NCBI RefSeq assembly: GCF_001457835.1
Contig: NZ_LN898230.1
Coordinates: 1,524-65,523 of the forward strand
Length of the DNA stretch: 64,000 nt
Reading direction: 5' to 3'
DNA from: Fenollaria timonensis
GTDB lineage: Bacteria > Bacillota > Clostridia > Tissierellales > Peptoniphilaceae
Shown: positions 23,928-33,019 of the stretch, piece by piece
Position numbering within the stretch: the stretch's first letter is position 1
Layout of the letters: each line of letters opens with the position of its first letter
The notes under the pieces: model-generated
What the model saw: the letters and a program-made list of their open reading frames with translations, nothing else
The model's database searches: none
Told to the model about the DNA's origin: nothing
Position numbers and translations under genes: made by a program

Positions 23928-24383
23928 ATGAACGTATGTAGTTTAATCGGAAGATTAACAAGAGATCCTGAGCTTAGATACACACCTAACACAAATCAAG
24001 CAGTTATCACATTTACTATAGCTGTTGATAAGGGCCTATCTAGAGAAAAAAGAGAAGAAATGGAAGCAAAAGGCATGCCAACAGCAGACTTTATTTCCAT
24101 CGTAGCTTGGGGAAGAACTGCAGAGAATATCAGTAATTATGTTTCAAAGGGCAACATGGTTGGAGTAACAGGTCGTATTCAATCTAGAACATACGAAGCT
24201 AAAGACGGTACAAAAAGGTACGTAACAGAAGTCATAGCTTCATCCGTAGAGTTCCTAGAAAGAAAGAACATCACATCACAAGCTCCAAATCAATCACATG
24301 AAGATTACTTCAATTCAGACGAAGATTTTTCAAACATTGACGACGGCTTTGCTCCTGGAAGCAATAGGGATATTCCATTTTAA
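23928..24383 (+). CDS. ssb: Single-stranded DNA-binding protein
   Basis: 151 residues. The OB-fold (1-110) starts [19 protein letters not shown] and includes [21 protein letters not shown]; the flexible tail is short and ends in the partner-binding DIPF. It coats single-stranded DNA in replication and repair. Its place between rpsF and rpsR marks it as the main chromosomal SSB. Confidence 0.97.
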   Translation: MNVCSLIGRLTRDPELRYTPNTNQAVITFTIAVDKGLSREKREEMEAKGMPTADFISIVAWGRTAENISNYVSKGNMVGVTGRIQSRTYEAKDGTKRYVTEVIASSVEFLERKNITSQAPNQSHEDYFNSDEDFSNIDDGFAPGSNRDIPF

Positions 24384-24400
24384 TTAAAGGAGGGAATATA

Positions 24401-24625
24401 ATGCAAAGAAGATTCAGACCTAGAAAAAAAGTATGTGCTTTCTGCCAAGAAAAGAATGAACACATCGACTATAAAGATGTAGCAAAACTAAGAAAATACA
24501 TCACAGAAAAGGGTAAAATCTTACCAAGAAGAATAACAGGCACTTGCGCTAAACACCAAAGAGAAATCACAAGAGCTATTAAGAGAGCTAGACAAGTGGC
24601 ACTATTGCCTTACACTCAAGATTAG
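24401..24625 (+). CDS. rpsR: Ribosomal protein S18
   Basis: 74 residues with [35 protein letters not shown]. The CAFC and CAKH motifs mark it as the zinc-binding (C+) form. It partners S6 on the 30S subunit. AAGGAGG precedes the ATG, and the operon terminator follows 68 bases after the stop. Confidence 0.97.
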   Translation: MQRRFRPRKKVCAFCQEKNEHIDYKDVAKLRKYITEKGKILPRRITGTCAKHQREITRAIKRARQVALLPYTQD

Positions 24626-24693
24626 TACGTTTACGTGCTAAAATTGCGGTATAGCGAAATAATTAAATTATTGAAATATTTAGGATTTTCATT

Positions 24694-24719
24694 AAGCTCC
24701 ATGCAAATGGAGCTTTTTT
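24694..24719 (+). terminator. Intrinsic terminator of rpsF-ssb-rpsR
   Basis: AAGCTCCAT (24694-24702), GCAA, ATGGAGCTT (24707-24715), T-run. Confidence 0.9.
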
Positions 24720-25157
24720 GACGGGAAACGCAAATCTCATCATAGCGTAAAGGTTCTAAGTCCATGCACCAAGAGAACGAGTGAAACGAAGTTCGATTGG
24801 ATATGCATGCCTTATGCCAGAGTTTACAAAGGTATGGAGCGTAGCGAACATAGCTTTGAATAAACTTACGGCTCGGCTGTTTACAGTCGGGGTTCTTCTT
24901 TTATCTACGAAATCACTGTATAGCAAAATAAATAAATTATTAAAAGCTTTCACTTTGGTGGGAGCTTTTTTAAAAGCGCTTCGCCTAATCCATCGTAGTG
25001 CAAAGCACCAAGGTTACCGGGTACCCGCCCGATGCGAAGCATCGTGGAAGGGTGGGGTTCTTCTTTATAACAAAAAATCACTATAAATTTTTGAAATATA
25101 CAGAAATTTTTGAATATAAAAATTATTAAAGCTTTCACTTCGGTGGGAGCTTTTTTT
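24720..25157 (+). repeat. Two repeated, structured units each ending in a terminator
   Basis: No gene is seen in this 640-base gap. Unit 1 ends with AAAGCTTTCAC-TTTG-GTGGGAGCTTT (24943-24968) and unit 2 with the same stem around TTCG (25128-25153). Both stems are preceded by GGGGTTCTTCTTT (near 24890 and 25054), TCACTAT or TCACTGTAT, and an AAATTATTAAA stretch. The upstream halves differ but carry short hairpins such as GATGCGAAGCATC (near 25031). They may be duplicated small-RNA genes or a terminator-bearing repeat; unit 2 alone separates the next gene's promoter from unit 1. Confidence 0.55.
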
Positions 25158-25269
25158 ACTATCTTTCTTACAAATTTGTTAAAAATTACGAAAATCCATT
25201 TACTTTTGATTGCGCGGGTATATAATATATATAAGTAAAGTAATAAAAAGTGATAAAAGGAGGTTTATT

Positions 25270-26163
25270 ATGAAAAAGTTTTTATCATTTATTTTAGTAT
25301 TTGTACTAGTTTTATCAATGTCTATGAACATTTCTATGGCGAAGCTTGACGAGACTGGTGTGAAAGAAATTAGTTTTGGAACTGATAGGGGACCTGAAGA
25401 TGCCATTATTAGAATTGCTGACAAAACTTATCCTATTAAGAACGGAACTATATTATTTATCAACGGAGAAATAATTCCTGAAGCTGAAGTTGTTATGGAC
25501 GGTGGCAAGGCCATGCTACCACTAAGGCTTATTGCTGAAAAGCTTGGTTACGAACTAGGCTGGAACGGCGCTGAGAAAAAGGTTACGCTTAAAAAAGCTG
25601 ATAAGAGCATTGACATTGCCACTACTAAGAATGAAATGGCTAAGCTTATCAATAATACTACTTATGTATCTAGCGATTTCGTTGAAAAGAATCTTGCTGA
25701 AAGCGCTATAGTGACTGAAAGCCTAGGCAAGGACTTCGAAAAATTCTATGATACACAGATGCCTATAACTCAAGATAAGACTATTGAAAGAAGCTTAAGA
25801 AATGTCATCATCGATGAAAAGCATGAGTACAAGGACAATATTAGTTCGGATGACGCGATGAAGCTAGTAAAAGAGAAATGTCTTGAAGGTCTAAATAACT
25901 TTGCAAAGACTTTGAAGGAAAAAACTAAGGACGAGCCAAATAGATTTGACGATGACATAAAATTAATAGAAAAAGATATCAATAGAATGATCTACATTGG
26001 AGAAGTATCTAAGTTTTATAGATACACAATAGGACCTTATGATGTTTTATATGACAGAACAGATGGCAAAATCTACTTCCAAATATATTCATCAGAAACT
26101 TATATCAAGGAAATGGATGTAAATGATGAAAATCTGTATATGCCAATATTTATAGTAGGATAG
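25270..26163 (+). CDS. Secreted stalk-domain (copper amine oxidase N-like) protein
   Basis: 297 residues from the ATG at 25270 after AAGGAGG. The signal peptide is MKKFLSFILVFVLVLSMSMNISMA. One stalk repeat follows (about 45-105: TILFINGEIIPEAEVVMDGGKAMLPLRLIAEKLGYELGWNGAEKKVTL) with the typical LPLR(L)IAEKLG(Y) and W(N)GAEKKV phrases. The C-terminal 190 residues are charged, mostly helical and unrecognised. It shares the domain with the protein at 10684-12225 but not its architecture. It has its own promoter region (TATAAT near 25224) and terminator. Confidence 0.8.
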   Translation: MKKFLSFILVFVLVLSMSMNISMAKLDETGVKEISFGTDRGPEDAIIRIADKTYPIKNGTILFINGEIIPEAEVVMDGGKAMLPLRLIAEKLGYELGWNGAEKKVTLKKADKSIDIATTKNEMAKLINNTTYVSSDFVEKNLAESAIVTESLGKDFEKFYDTQMPITQDKTIERSLRNVIIDEKHEYKDNISSDDAMKLVKEKCLEGLNNFAKTLKEKTKDEPNRFDDDIKLIEKDINRMIYIGEVSKFYRYTIGPYDVLYDRTDGKIYFQIYSSETYIKEMDVNDENLYMPIFIVG

Positions 26164-26175
26164 CAATATTCAATT

Positions 26176-26201
26176 AAGCTCCATTAATTTGGAGCTTTTT
26201 T
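26176..26201 (+). terminator. Intrinsic terminator of the second stalk-domain gene
   Basis: AAGCTCCA (26176-26183), TTAATT, TGGAGCTT (26190-26197), TTTT. Its stem resembles that of the rpsR terminator. Confidence 0.9.
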
Positions 26202-26215
26202 CACGTCTACACAAT

Positions 26216-26244
26216 TTGCAAAAATGATTTTTTAGTATTATAAT
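26216..26244 (+). promoter_or_regulatory. Predicted promoter of the small membrane protein
   Basis: TTGCAA (26216-26221), 17 bases, TATAAT (26239-26244). Confidence 0.65.
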
Positions 26245-26273
26245 ATAAATAGTTTATTAGGGGGGGTGTCAAA

Positions 26274-26642
26274 ATGACGGAACTTAATAAAATAAATTCA
26301 AAGGGCAAAGTAAGTAAGATATATAATTACACTGTTTTAGGCATATATGCTGCAGTTTTGCTAGCGTATGTAATTTTTAGACTTATGGGTAATGATGTAA
26401 AAGCAGCTAATATCTTTCTTAATGGTGTATTTCTGAGTTTAATATTTGCTCTAGTGGGATTAATATTTATTAAGAAAAACACTTTTACTTGGATAAACAT
26501 TATCTTGCCTGTATTAATAAATCTACCATACTTCTTAGGTCTTGTAGCTGTTACGCATGCTTTGGATATTATGGGGATTGCATCTTATTACTTGGAGCAA
26601 GTGATTAATTCACCAATAAATTTAATAAAAGCGTTTTTCTAA
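26274..26642 (+). CDS. Hypothetical membrane protein, 122 aa
   Basis: I do not recognise the family. The ATG follows GGGGGGGTG. Three membrane segments are visible at about 19-40 (YTVLGIYAAVLLAYVIFRLMG), 47-66 (IFLNGVFLSLIFALVGLIFI) and 73-95 (WINIILPVLINLPYFLGLVAV), with a basic N-terminus in the cytosol and an amphipathic tail. It has its own promoter, and a strong bidirectional terminator separates it from the convergent hydrogenase operon. Confidence 0.6.
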   Translation: MTELNKINSKGKVSKIYNYTVLGIYAAVLLAYVIFRLMGNDVKAANIFLNGVFLSLIFALVGLIFIKKNTFTWINIILPVLINLPYFLGLVAVTHALDIMGIASYYLEQVINSPINLIKAFF

Positions 26643-26657
26643 ATTTTGCGCATAAAA

Positions 26658-26695
26658 ATGCAGCTACATCATCATGTAGCTGCATTAATTTTTAT
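26658..26695. terminator. Bidirectional terminator
   Basis: ATGCAGCTACAT (26658-26669), CATC, ATGTAGCTGCAT (26674-26685): a perfect 12-bp stem with T-rich tails on both strands. Confidence 0.9.
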
Positions 26696-26706
26696 CTATT
26701 ATCTAA

Positions 26707-28452
26707 TTACATTTTTGGATCGGCTTCGTAGTGTGTGTGTAAAAGTTCGTGTGCTAATTCGCCGCCAACTTCGCCAAGGTATTCATCATACAATTGTTTG
26801 ATTTTTGGATTGGCGTGTGACTTTCTAATTGTCTTGTGCTCGTCTATATTGTATATGGCTTCGGCTCTCTTCTTAAGTGTTGAGATTTTGCCGTTGTGGA
26901 ACGGTTGACCGCCTCCACCTATGCATCCGCCTGGGCAAGCCATAACTTCTATAGCGTCGTATTCTTTTTCGCCTGATTTAACCATGTTTAGTAGCTTTCT
27001 TGTATTACCAAGGCCATTGGCAACGGCGATTCTAATTTTTCTTCCGTCTATATCTATGCTTGCTTCCTTGATGCCGTTTAGGCCTCTAAGTGCAGTGAAT
27101 TCAATCTCTTCAAGCTCTTTTCCTGTGATTGTTTCGTAAGCTGTTCTGCATGTTGCTTCGATAACGCCGCCTGTTGCTCCAAAGATAGCGCCTGCTCCTG
27201 TTGATTCACCCATCGGGTCGTCGAATTCTTCATCTTTAAGGTCTTTAAAGCTGATACCTGCTTCTTTAATCATAGCGCCTAGTTCTCTTGTTGTAATTAC
27301 TATATCAACATCGCTGTGGCCCTTATTTTTAAGCTCGTCTCTTGCTGATTCATACTTTTTCGCAAGGCAAGGCATGATTGATACGACTACCATATCCTTA
27401 GGATCTACATTAAGCTTTTCAGCAAGATAAGTCTTTGCAACGGCTCCGAACATTTCGTGAGGGCTCTTGCATGAAGACGGTATGTCTATCATATCTGAGA
27501 ACTGTTGTTCCATAAAGTTTACCCAACCAGGGCAGCAGCTTGTAAGTATCGGCATCTTGCCGCCTTTTGTAAGTCTTTGAACAAATTCGTGTGCTTCTTC
27601 AACTATAGTTAGGTCGGCTGCGAAGTTTGTGTCGAAAACTTTGTCAAAGCCAAGTTTTCTAAGTGCGCTAACCATTTTCCCAGTGACTATAGTTCCTGGC
27701 TCCATGCCAAATAGCTCGCCTAGAGCAACTCTAACTGCTGGAGCTGTTTGAACAACAACGTATTTCTTTGGATCTGAAAGTGCTTTCCACACTTTTCTAA
27801 TATAGTTCATGCCGTGAAGTGCGCCTGTAGGGCAGACTGTAACGCATTGACCGCAGAAAGTACATGTTGTTTCGAACATGCTTCTGTTAAATGTTGAGCC
27901 GACGTGGCAGTCAAAACCACGGCCAACCTCAGCAAGTGCGCCAACTGTTTGCACTTCGTTACACATTGTCTCGCATCTTCTGCAAAGTATACACTTTTCC
28001 GGCTCTCTGACCATTGAAAGGCTTCTCGAGTCAATAGGTATATGTCTTCTTTCTCCTTGATATGGGATATCTCTGATGCCTAGGTCTTGTGCTAGCTTTT
28101 GCAATTGACAGTTTAAGTTCTTAGCACAAGTCAAGCAGCTATTTGGATGGTCTGACAATAGCAGTTCAACTATAGTTCTTCTCGCGTTTATGGCAAGAGG
28201 CGACTCAGTCTTTATCTCCATGCCTTCTTTGACAGGTGTCGCGCAGGCTGGAAGTAGCTTGCCGCTTTTAAAGTCTTCAACCATACAAACCCTGCATGAA
28301 GCAAGTTTATTTACAAATTTTATATCGTGTAAGTCCATGTGGCAAAGTGTAGGTATCTTTACGCCAATGTCCTTAGCAGCGTCAAGTATTGAAGTTCTCT
28401 CTGCAACAGAGACATCAACGCCGTTAATTTTTAAATTTATCATCTTAGCCAT
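26707..28452 (-). CDS. hydA: NADH-linked [FeFe] hydrogenase, catalytic subunit
   Basis: 581 residues. Order: a 2Fe-2S ferredoxin domain (about 1-80, CHMDLHDIKFVNKLASCRVC), a His-Cys3 4Fe-4S region, two 4Fe-4S clusters (CILCRRCETMCNEV, CTFCGQCVTVCPTG), then the H-cluster domain with all three signatures: TSCCPGW, MPCLAKKYE and ACPGGCIGGGG. A small-subunit-like tail (about 525-581) follows. It reduces protons or oxidises H2. With the NuoF- and NuoE-like genes upstream it forms a HydABC/HndACD-type complex, which in Thermotoga and Acetobacterium bifurcates electrons between NADH and ferredoxin. It starts 9 bases after hydB, after TTAGGAGG. Confidence 0.95.
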   Translation of the reverse strand: MAKMINLKINGVDVSVAERTSILDAAKDIGVKIPTLCHMDLHDIKFVNKLASCRVCMVEDFKSGKLLPACATPVKEGMEIKTESPLAINARRTIVELLLSDHPNSCLTCAKNLNCQLQKLAQDLGIRDIPYQGERRHIPIDSRSLSMVREPEKCILCRRCETMCNEVQTVGALAEVGRGFDCHVGSTFNRSMFETTCTFCGQCVTVCPTGALHGMNYIRKVWKALSDPKKYVVVQTAPAVRVALGELFGMEPGTIVTGKMVSALRKLGFDKVFDTNFAADLTIVEEAHEFVQRLTKGGKMPILTSCCPGWVNFMEQQFSDMIDIPSSCKSPHEMFGAVAKTYLAEKLNVDPKDMVVVSIMPCLAKKYESARDELKNKGHSDVDIVITTRELGAMIKEAGISFKDLKDEEFDDPMGESTGAGAIFGATGGVIEATCRTAYETITGKELEEIEFTALRGLNGIKEASIDIDGRKIRIAVANGLGNTRKLLNMVKSGEKEYDAIEVMACPGGCIGGGGQPFHNGKISTLKKRAEAIYNIDEHKTIRKSHANPKIKQLYDEYLGEVGGELAHELLHTHYEADPKM

Positions 28453-28461
28453 AAGTACCTC

Positions 28462-30039
28462 CTAAACCAATTCTACTGCCTTAACTGGGCAGACGTTCAT
28501 GCAATTGCCGCACTTGATACACTTAGCTGTGTCAATTACGTGTTTTTCCTTAACATTACCTTCGATGCAGTTAACAGGGCAGTTTCTAGCACATTTTGTG
28601 CAGCCTATACACTTATCTGTGATGTGGTAGTTAAGTAGGTTTTTGCACTTCTTAGCTGGACAAGTTTTGCTTTCACCAACGTGCGCCATATACTCGTCTC
28701 TGAAATATGTCAATGTTGATAGTATCGGGTTTGGAGACGATTGACCAAGTCCGCAAAGTGATGCTTTGCTCACGATGATGGATAGATCTTCAAGCTTTTC
28801 TATGTCTTCTTCACTACCATTTCCTGAAGTTATCTTTTCTAATAGCTCTAAAAGCCTTTTGTTACCAATTCTACAAGGCGTACACTTACCACATGATTCG
28901 TCAACGGAGAATTCTAGGAAGAATCTTGAAACGTCTACCATGCAGTCGTCTTCGTCCATGACAACCATACCGCCGGAGCCCATGATTGAGCCGATGGCTT
29001 TAAGAGACGCAAAGTCAACCTTTGTATCGAATAGCCTTTCAGGTATACAGCCGCCTGATGGTCCGCCTGTTTGAACAGCTTTGGCCTTTTTGTCATCTTG
29101 GATGCCGCCGCCTATTGCAAAAACTATGTCCCTGATTGTCGTACCCATAGGTACTTCAACTAGGCCAGAGTTTTTAACCTTACCAACAAGTGAGAAAACC
29201 TTAGTTCCTGGCGAGTCTTCAGTGCCGATGGATGTGAACCAGTCTGAGCCATGCTCAATGATTTGAGCGATGTTAGCGAATGTTTCAACATTGTTGATAA
29301 CAGTTGGCTTGCCCCATAGACCACGTTCAGTAGTTCTGTACTCTTTATTTCTTGGCATACCACGCTTTCCTTCGATAGATTCCATAAGAGCAGTACCTTC
29401 GCCGCAGACAAAAGCGCCTGCGCCTAGACGAAGCTCGATTTGGAAGGAAAAGTCTGTTCCTAAAATATTGTCACCTAATAAATTGTTTTCATTTGCCTTT
29501 TTTATGGCAATCTTTAGGCTCTCAACAGCCTTTGGATACTCAGCTCTAACGTAGATGAAGCCCTTTTGCGCGCCAATAGCGTAGGCACATATGGCCATGC
29601 CTTCTAAAACGCTGTGTGGATCCTTTTCAAGAACGGATCTGTCCATGTAGGCACCTGGGTCGCCTTCGTCTGCGTTACAAATTACATATTTAATGCCTTC
29701 TGGCTGATTAAAAGCAGCTTCCCACTTTCTTCCAGTAGGGAAACCCGCACCACCACGGCCCCTAAGGCCAGAAGCTTTTACTTCTTTAATTACATCTTCT
29801 CTTTTCATATTAAGCGCCTTCTCTAAAGAGAAATATCCGCCTAAAGCTATGTATTCATCTAAGGACGATGAGTCGATTATGTCACAGTTCTTTAGAACGA
29901 TACGTTTTTGCTTTTCGAAAAACTCACCCTTTTTAGTAATTTTGTCACCGTCAATATTAAAAGAGCCGTCCTTTTTAAGTCTGTCAAGAAGAAGATCTTT
30001 AGTTTTCTTTTGAATTTCTAATAGATTTTCCTTATTCAT
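28462..30039 (-). CDS. hydB: NADH-linked [FeFe] hydrogenase, NuoF-like flavoprotein subunit
   Basis: 525 residues. The FMN/NADH domain has GLRGRGGAGFPTGRKWE, CNADEGDPGAYMDR and GAGAFVCGEGTALMES; the N3-type cluster is ESCGKCTPCRIG ... SLCGLGQ; two C-terminal 4Fe-4S motifs follow (CIGCTKCARNCP, CIKCGNCMNVCP). The N-terminal thioredoxin-like 2Fe-2S domain found in many HydB/HndC proteins is largely missing, only about 75 residues precede the flavin domain, which explains the length. It takes electrons from NADH and feeds HydA. Three bases separate it from hydC; AAGGAG lies before the ATG. Confidence 0.95.
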   Translation of the reverse strand: MNKENLLEIQKKTKDLLLDRLKKDGSFNIDGDKITKKGEFFEKQKRIVLKNCDIIDSSSLDEYIALGGYFSLEKALNMKREDVIKEVKASGLRGRGGAGFPTGRKWEAAFNQPEGIKYVICNADEGDPGAYMDRSVLEKDPHSVLEGMAICAYAIGAQKGFIYVRAEYPKAVESLKIAIKKANENNLLGDNILGTDFSFQIELRLGAGAFVCGEGTALMESIEGKRGMPRNKEYRTTERGLWGKPTVINNVETFANIAQIIEHGSDWFTSIGTEDSPGTKVFSLVGKVKNSGLVEVPMGTTIRDIVFAIGGGIQDDKKAKAVQTGGPSGGCIPERLFDTKVDFASLKAIGSIMGSGGMVVMDEDDCMVDVSRFFLEFSVDESCGKCTPCRIGNKRLLELLEKITSGNGSEEDIEKLEDLSIIVSKASLCGLGQSSPNPILSTLTYFRDEYMAHVGESKTCPAKKCKNLLNYHITDKCIGCTKCARNCPVNCIEGNVKEKHVIDTAKCIKCGNCMNVCPVKAVELV

Positions 30040-30042
30040 ATG

Positions 30043-30525
30043 CTACTCCTTATATTTATTAATAATTTCAGTGACTTGACTCTCTTTGACATGGTCGTAG
30101 ACGTCCTCACCAACAGTTACAACAGGTGCCAAAGCGCATTCACCAACACATCTAGTCTCAACTATAGAGAAAAGTCCGTCCGCAGTTGCTTCGCCCTTAG
30201 CTACATTTAATTCCTTTAAGAAATCATCCAAAAGCTTGTCAGCTCCCTTAACGTAGCAAGCAGTACCTAAGCAGATGCATATAGAGTGCTTTCCTCTAGG
30301 TTTAAAAGTGAATTGACTGTAGAACGATGCAACGCCATAGATTTCGCTGCTTGGCTTATTTAATTTAAGAGCCATAAAGTCTACAATCTCTTCAGGTATG
30401 TATCCAAAGAGTCTTTGTGCTTCTTGAAGAACAGGCATGACAGCCCCTTTGTCATTCTTCTTTTCTTCTACAAATTGTAAGAACTCGTCGAATTTCGCAC
30501 GATCTTTATTAAAACAAAAAGCCAT
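30043..30525 (-). CDS. hydC: NADH-linked [FeFe] hydrogenase, NuoE-like 2Fe-2S subunit
   Basis: 160 residues, as usual for NuoE/HydC. A helical N-terminus with VMPVLQEAQRLFGYIPEE leads to the thioredoxin-like domain, where CICLGTAC and CVGEC supply the four cysteines of a 2Fe-2S cluster. It is first in the hydCBA operon, with GGAGGTAA before the ATG and a promoter upstream. Confidence 0.95.
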   Translation of the reverse strand: MAFCFNKDRAKFDEFLQFVEEKKNDKGAVMPVLQEAQRLFGYIPEEIVDFMALKLNKPSSEIYGVASFYSQFTFKPRGKHSICICLGTACYVKGADKLLDDFLKELNVAKGEATADGLFSIVETRCVGECALAPVVTVGEDVYDHVKESQVTEIINKYKE

Positions 30526-30561
30526 AATTTACCTCCTTTGTATTTTTATCCTCACAAATCT

Positions 30562-30590
30562 ATTTTATTATATAAAGGCCCCTTTGTCAA
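30562..30590 (-). promoter_or_regulatory. Predicted promoter of hydCBA
   Basis: On the minus strand: TTGACA (30590-30585), 17 bases, TAAAAT (30567-30562). The start codon of hydC follows 36 bases later. Confidence 0.7.
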
Positions 30591-30829
30591 TTAGTAAATA
30601 TTTATATCAGAGATCGTTTATACTATAAAAATCAATATATATTTTCTTCTTTAGCAAAGAGCAAAATCGATTTACGCGTGAATCGATATTTATCTTTGAC
30701 AAATTACACGGCATATATAATAGGAAGATTTAGTATATTAGCTATGCCATATATATGGCAAAAAATATTCTGCTATATATAAAGGAAGAGAAAAAAATTA
30801 AAAAAAGTAAAAATATTTTTAAAAAAGCC
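30591..30829. other. AT-rich divergent spacer between hydCBA and the ribosomal operon
   Basis: No gene is visible. It contains a short ATCGATT/GAATCGAT hairpin near 30669-30690, a second TTGACA (near 30697) without a well-spaced -10 box, and purine-rich A/G tracts just before the operon promoter that could act as an UP element. Confidence 0.4.
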
Positions 30830-30858
30830 TTGACATAGAGGAGCTAATTATGTATAAT
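30830..30858 (+). promoter_or_regulatory. Promoter of the S10-spc-alpha ribosomal operon
   Basis: Consensus TTGACA (30830-30835), 17 bases, consensus TATAAT (30853-30858), with an A-tract upstream. The best promoter in the window. Confidence 0.9.
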
Positions 30859-30865
30859 AGATGAG

Positions 30866-31062
30866 TGCTTAAATCAAATGGCTATGACTAAGAAAGGTTG
30901 CGCATCATGTTTTTTGTTGCGTGATGTGGTAATTTCCCTAGTTTCATGCAAGTCTACTCAAAAAAGAAGTAGGCGATTGATTGGCATATTTTATTTACGC
31001 TTAGAGAAAACGCACGGCTGCGTGTGTAAGAGTTGACTCTCTAAGAGGTAAAAAATATTACA
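30866..31062 (+). promoter_or_regulatory. Long structured 5' leader of the S10 operon
   Basis: About 210 bases separate the promoter from rpsJ. The region folds into a hairpin near 30899-30932 (GCGCATCA paired with TGATGTGG) and a larger one closed by CTTAGAGA (31000-31007) and TCTCTAAG (31038-31045) that contains an ACGCA-CGGC-TGCGT stem. In E. coli the S10 leader is bound by L4 for autoregulation; whether this unrelated-looking leader does the same is unknown. Confidence 0.55.
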
Positions 31063-31075
31063 TGGAGGTAATTAA

Positions 31076-31390
31076 ATGTCAAGCAAAAAACAAAAAATCA
31101 GAATCAGACTTAAAGCTTACGATCACACACTTTTAGATCAATCAGCTCAAAGAATTGTTGAAGCTGCTAAAAAGACAGGCTGTAAGGTATCAGGACCAGT
31201 TCCACTACCAACAGAAAAGCAAATCGTAACTATTTTAAGATCAGTTCACGTTAACAAAGATTCAAGAGAACAATTCGAACAAAGAACTCACAAGAGATTA
31301 ATCGATATCCTTGAACCAAACGACAAAACTGTAGACGCACTTATGAAGATGAATGTGCCTGCAGGTGTAGATATAGAAATAAAACTATAA
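31076..31390 (+). CDS. rpsJ: Ribosomal protein S10
   Basis: 104 residues with [29 protein letters not shown] and the [21 protein letters not shown] loop. A 30S head protein, also the antitermination factor NusE. It opens the operon after a long leader; GGAGGT lies before the ATG. Confidence 0.98.
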   Translation: MSSKKQKIRIRLKAYDHTLLDQSAQRIVEAAKKTGCKVSGPVPLPTEKQIVTILRSVHVNKDSREQFEQRTHKRLIDILEPNDKTVDALMKMNVPAGVDIEIKL

Positions 31391-31439
31391 TCTATAAGAT
31401 TTTATTTAAAATCCGCTGTAAATTATGGAGGTGCAGTTA

Positions 31440-32066
31440 ATGAACGGAATTTTAGCAAAGAAAATTGGAATGACACAAGTTTTCGAAGAATCAGGAGACT
31501 TAGTTCCAGTTACTGTTCTTCAAGCCGGACCTATGGTAGTTGTTCAAAAGAAAACTGTTGAAACAGACGGTTACAACGCTATAGTAGTTGGTTTTGGAGA
31601 AATCAATGAAAAGAATGTAAACAAACCTCGTAAGGGTCAATTCAAAAAAGCTAATGCTAGCTACAAAAGATACCTTAGAGAGTTTAAAGTAGACGATGTA
31701 GAAAAATACAACTTAGGTGATGAAATCACTGTTGAAATCATGGATGGCATCGAATTTGTAGATGTTATCGGAACATCAAAAGGTAAAGGTACTCAAGGTG
31801 TTATAAAGAGACACGGCTTCGGTAGAGGTAGAGAATCACACGGTTCAAAATTCCACAGAATGCCAGGTGGTATGGGTGCTGCAACATGGCCAGGAAAAGT
31901 ATTTAAGGGCCATAGAATGATGGGCCGCATGGGTAATGAAAGAACAACTGTTCAAAACCTAAAAGTAGTAAGAGTAGATAAAGAAAACGGAATTATCCTA
32001 ATCAAAGGTGCTGTACCAGGACCAAAGAAAGGTTTAATTACTGTTAGAAAAGCAATAAAGAAATAG
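31440..32066 (+). CDS. rplC: Ribosomal protein L3
   Basis: 208 residues from the ATG at 31440; TGGAGGTG (31425-31432) is its ribosome site, which rules out the ATG at 31425. MNGILAKKIGMTQVFEESG and HRMPGGMGAATWPGKVFKGH are diagnostic. It is one of the first 23S rRNA binders and reaches toward the peptidyl transferase centre. Confidence 0.98.
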   Translation: MNGILAKKIGMTQVFEESGDLVPVTVLQAGPMVVVQKKTVETDGYNAIVVGFGEINEKNVNKPRKGQFKKANASYKRYLREFKVDDVEKYNLGDEITVEIMDGIEFVDVIGTSKGKGTQGVIKRHGFGRGRESHGSKFHRMPGGMGAATWPGKVFKGHRMMGRMGNERTTVQNLKVVRVDKENGIILIKGAVPGPKKGLITVRKAIKK

Positions 32067-32084
32067 CGCTAAAGGAGGATTAAA

Positions 32085-32705
32085 ATGCCAAGTTATAAAG
32101 TTTTAAACATGGAAGGTAAAGAACTTGAGACAATTGAATTAAATGATGACATCTTTAATCAAGAAGACAACCCTCATCTTATTTACCAAGTAGTAGTTAA
32201 TCATTTAGCGAACAAACGTCAAGGAACTCAAAGCACTTTAACAAGAGCTGAAGTTAGAGGCGGTGGAAGAAAACCTTGGAAACAAAAAGGTACAGGTAGA
32301 GCAAGACAAGGAAGTACAAGAAGCCCTCAATGGAAAGGCGGCGGAGTTGTATTTGCACCAAAGCCAAGAAGCTACGGCTACAAACTTCCTAAGAAGTTAA
32401 AGAGACAAGCTTTAAAGGTAGCTCTTTCAAACAAAGTTCGTGATAATGAGCTTATTATAGTAGATGATATAAAATTACAAGAAGTTAAGACAAAATACGC
32501 TTTTGAAGCACTACAAAATCTTAACGCAAAGAAAGCATATATAGTTACTAAAGATAACGATAAAGATACACAAAGAGCTTTTAGAAACATACCATTCACA
32601 ATGATTAGTGAAGCAAGAAACATAAACGTATATGACATAGTAAGACATGACAGCATGATAATTACAAAAGCTTCTTTAGAAACTATTGAGGAGGTGTTCA
32701 AATAA
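32085..32705 (+). CDS. rplD: Ribosomal protein L4
   Basis: 206 residues. [23 protein letters not shown] is the loop that lines the exit tunnel, where macrolide-resistance changes occur in other species. Its stop overlaps the rplW start (TAATG). Confidence 0.98.
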   Translation: MPSYKVLNMEGKELETIELNDDIFNQEDNPHLIYQVVVNHLANKRQGTQSTLTRAEVRGGGRKPWKQKGTGRARQGSTRSPQWKGGGVVFAPKPRSYGYKLPKKLKRQALKVALSNKVRDNELIIVDDIKLQEVKTKYAFEALQNLNAKKAYIVTKDNDKDTQRAFRNIPFTMISEARNINVYDIVRHDSMIITKASLETIEEVFK

Positions 32706-33001
32706 TGCTTAATCCACATGATATAATCATAAAACCCATAGTAACAGAAAGATCTATGAGAGATATGGAAGAAGGTAAGTACACTTTCAAAGTAGACAGA
32801 AGAGTAAACAAATCTGAAATCAAAAAGGCAGTTGAAAACGTTTTTGATGTAAAGGTTGAAAAAGTAAACACAATGAACATGCAAGGTAAGTTAAAAAGAC
32901 AAGGCGCTCACGAAGGAAGAAGACCTAACTGGAAAAAGGCCATTGTTACACTTAAGGAAGATTCAAAGAGAATTGAATTCTTTGAAGGCATGGCAAATTA
33001 G
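32705..33001 (+). CDS. rplW: Ribosomal protein L23
   Basis: 98 residues with [13 protein letters not shown] and [19 protein letters not shown]. It sits at the tunnel exit and docks trigger factor and SRP. It begins in the stop of rplD; GGAGGTG lies inside the end of rplD. Confidence 0.97.
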   Translation: MLNPHDIIIKPIVTERSMRDMEEGKYTFKVDRRVNKSEIKKAVENVFDVKVEKVNTMNMQGKLKRQGAHEGRRPNWKKAIVTLKEDSKRIEFFEGMAN

Positions 33002-33019
33002 TGATAGGAGGGAAATTTA

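Noticed and set aside
24781-25086. 101-codon open frame between rpsR and the stalk-protein gene
   Set aside because: It lies entirely in repeated, structured DNA, crosses a terminator and has no ribosome site; treated as a by-product of the repeats.
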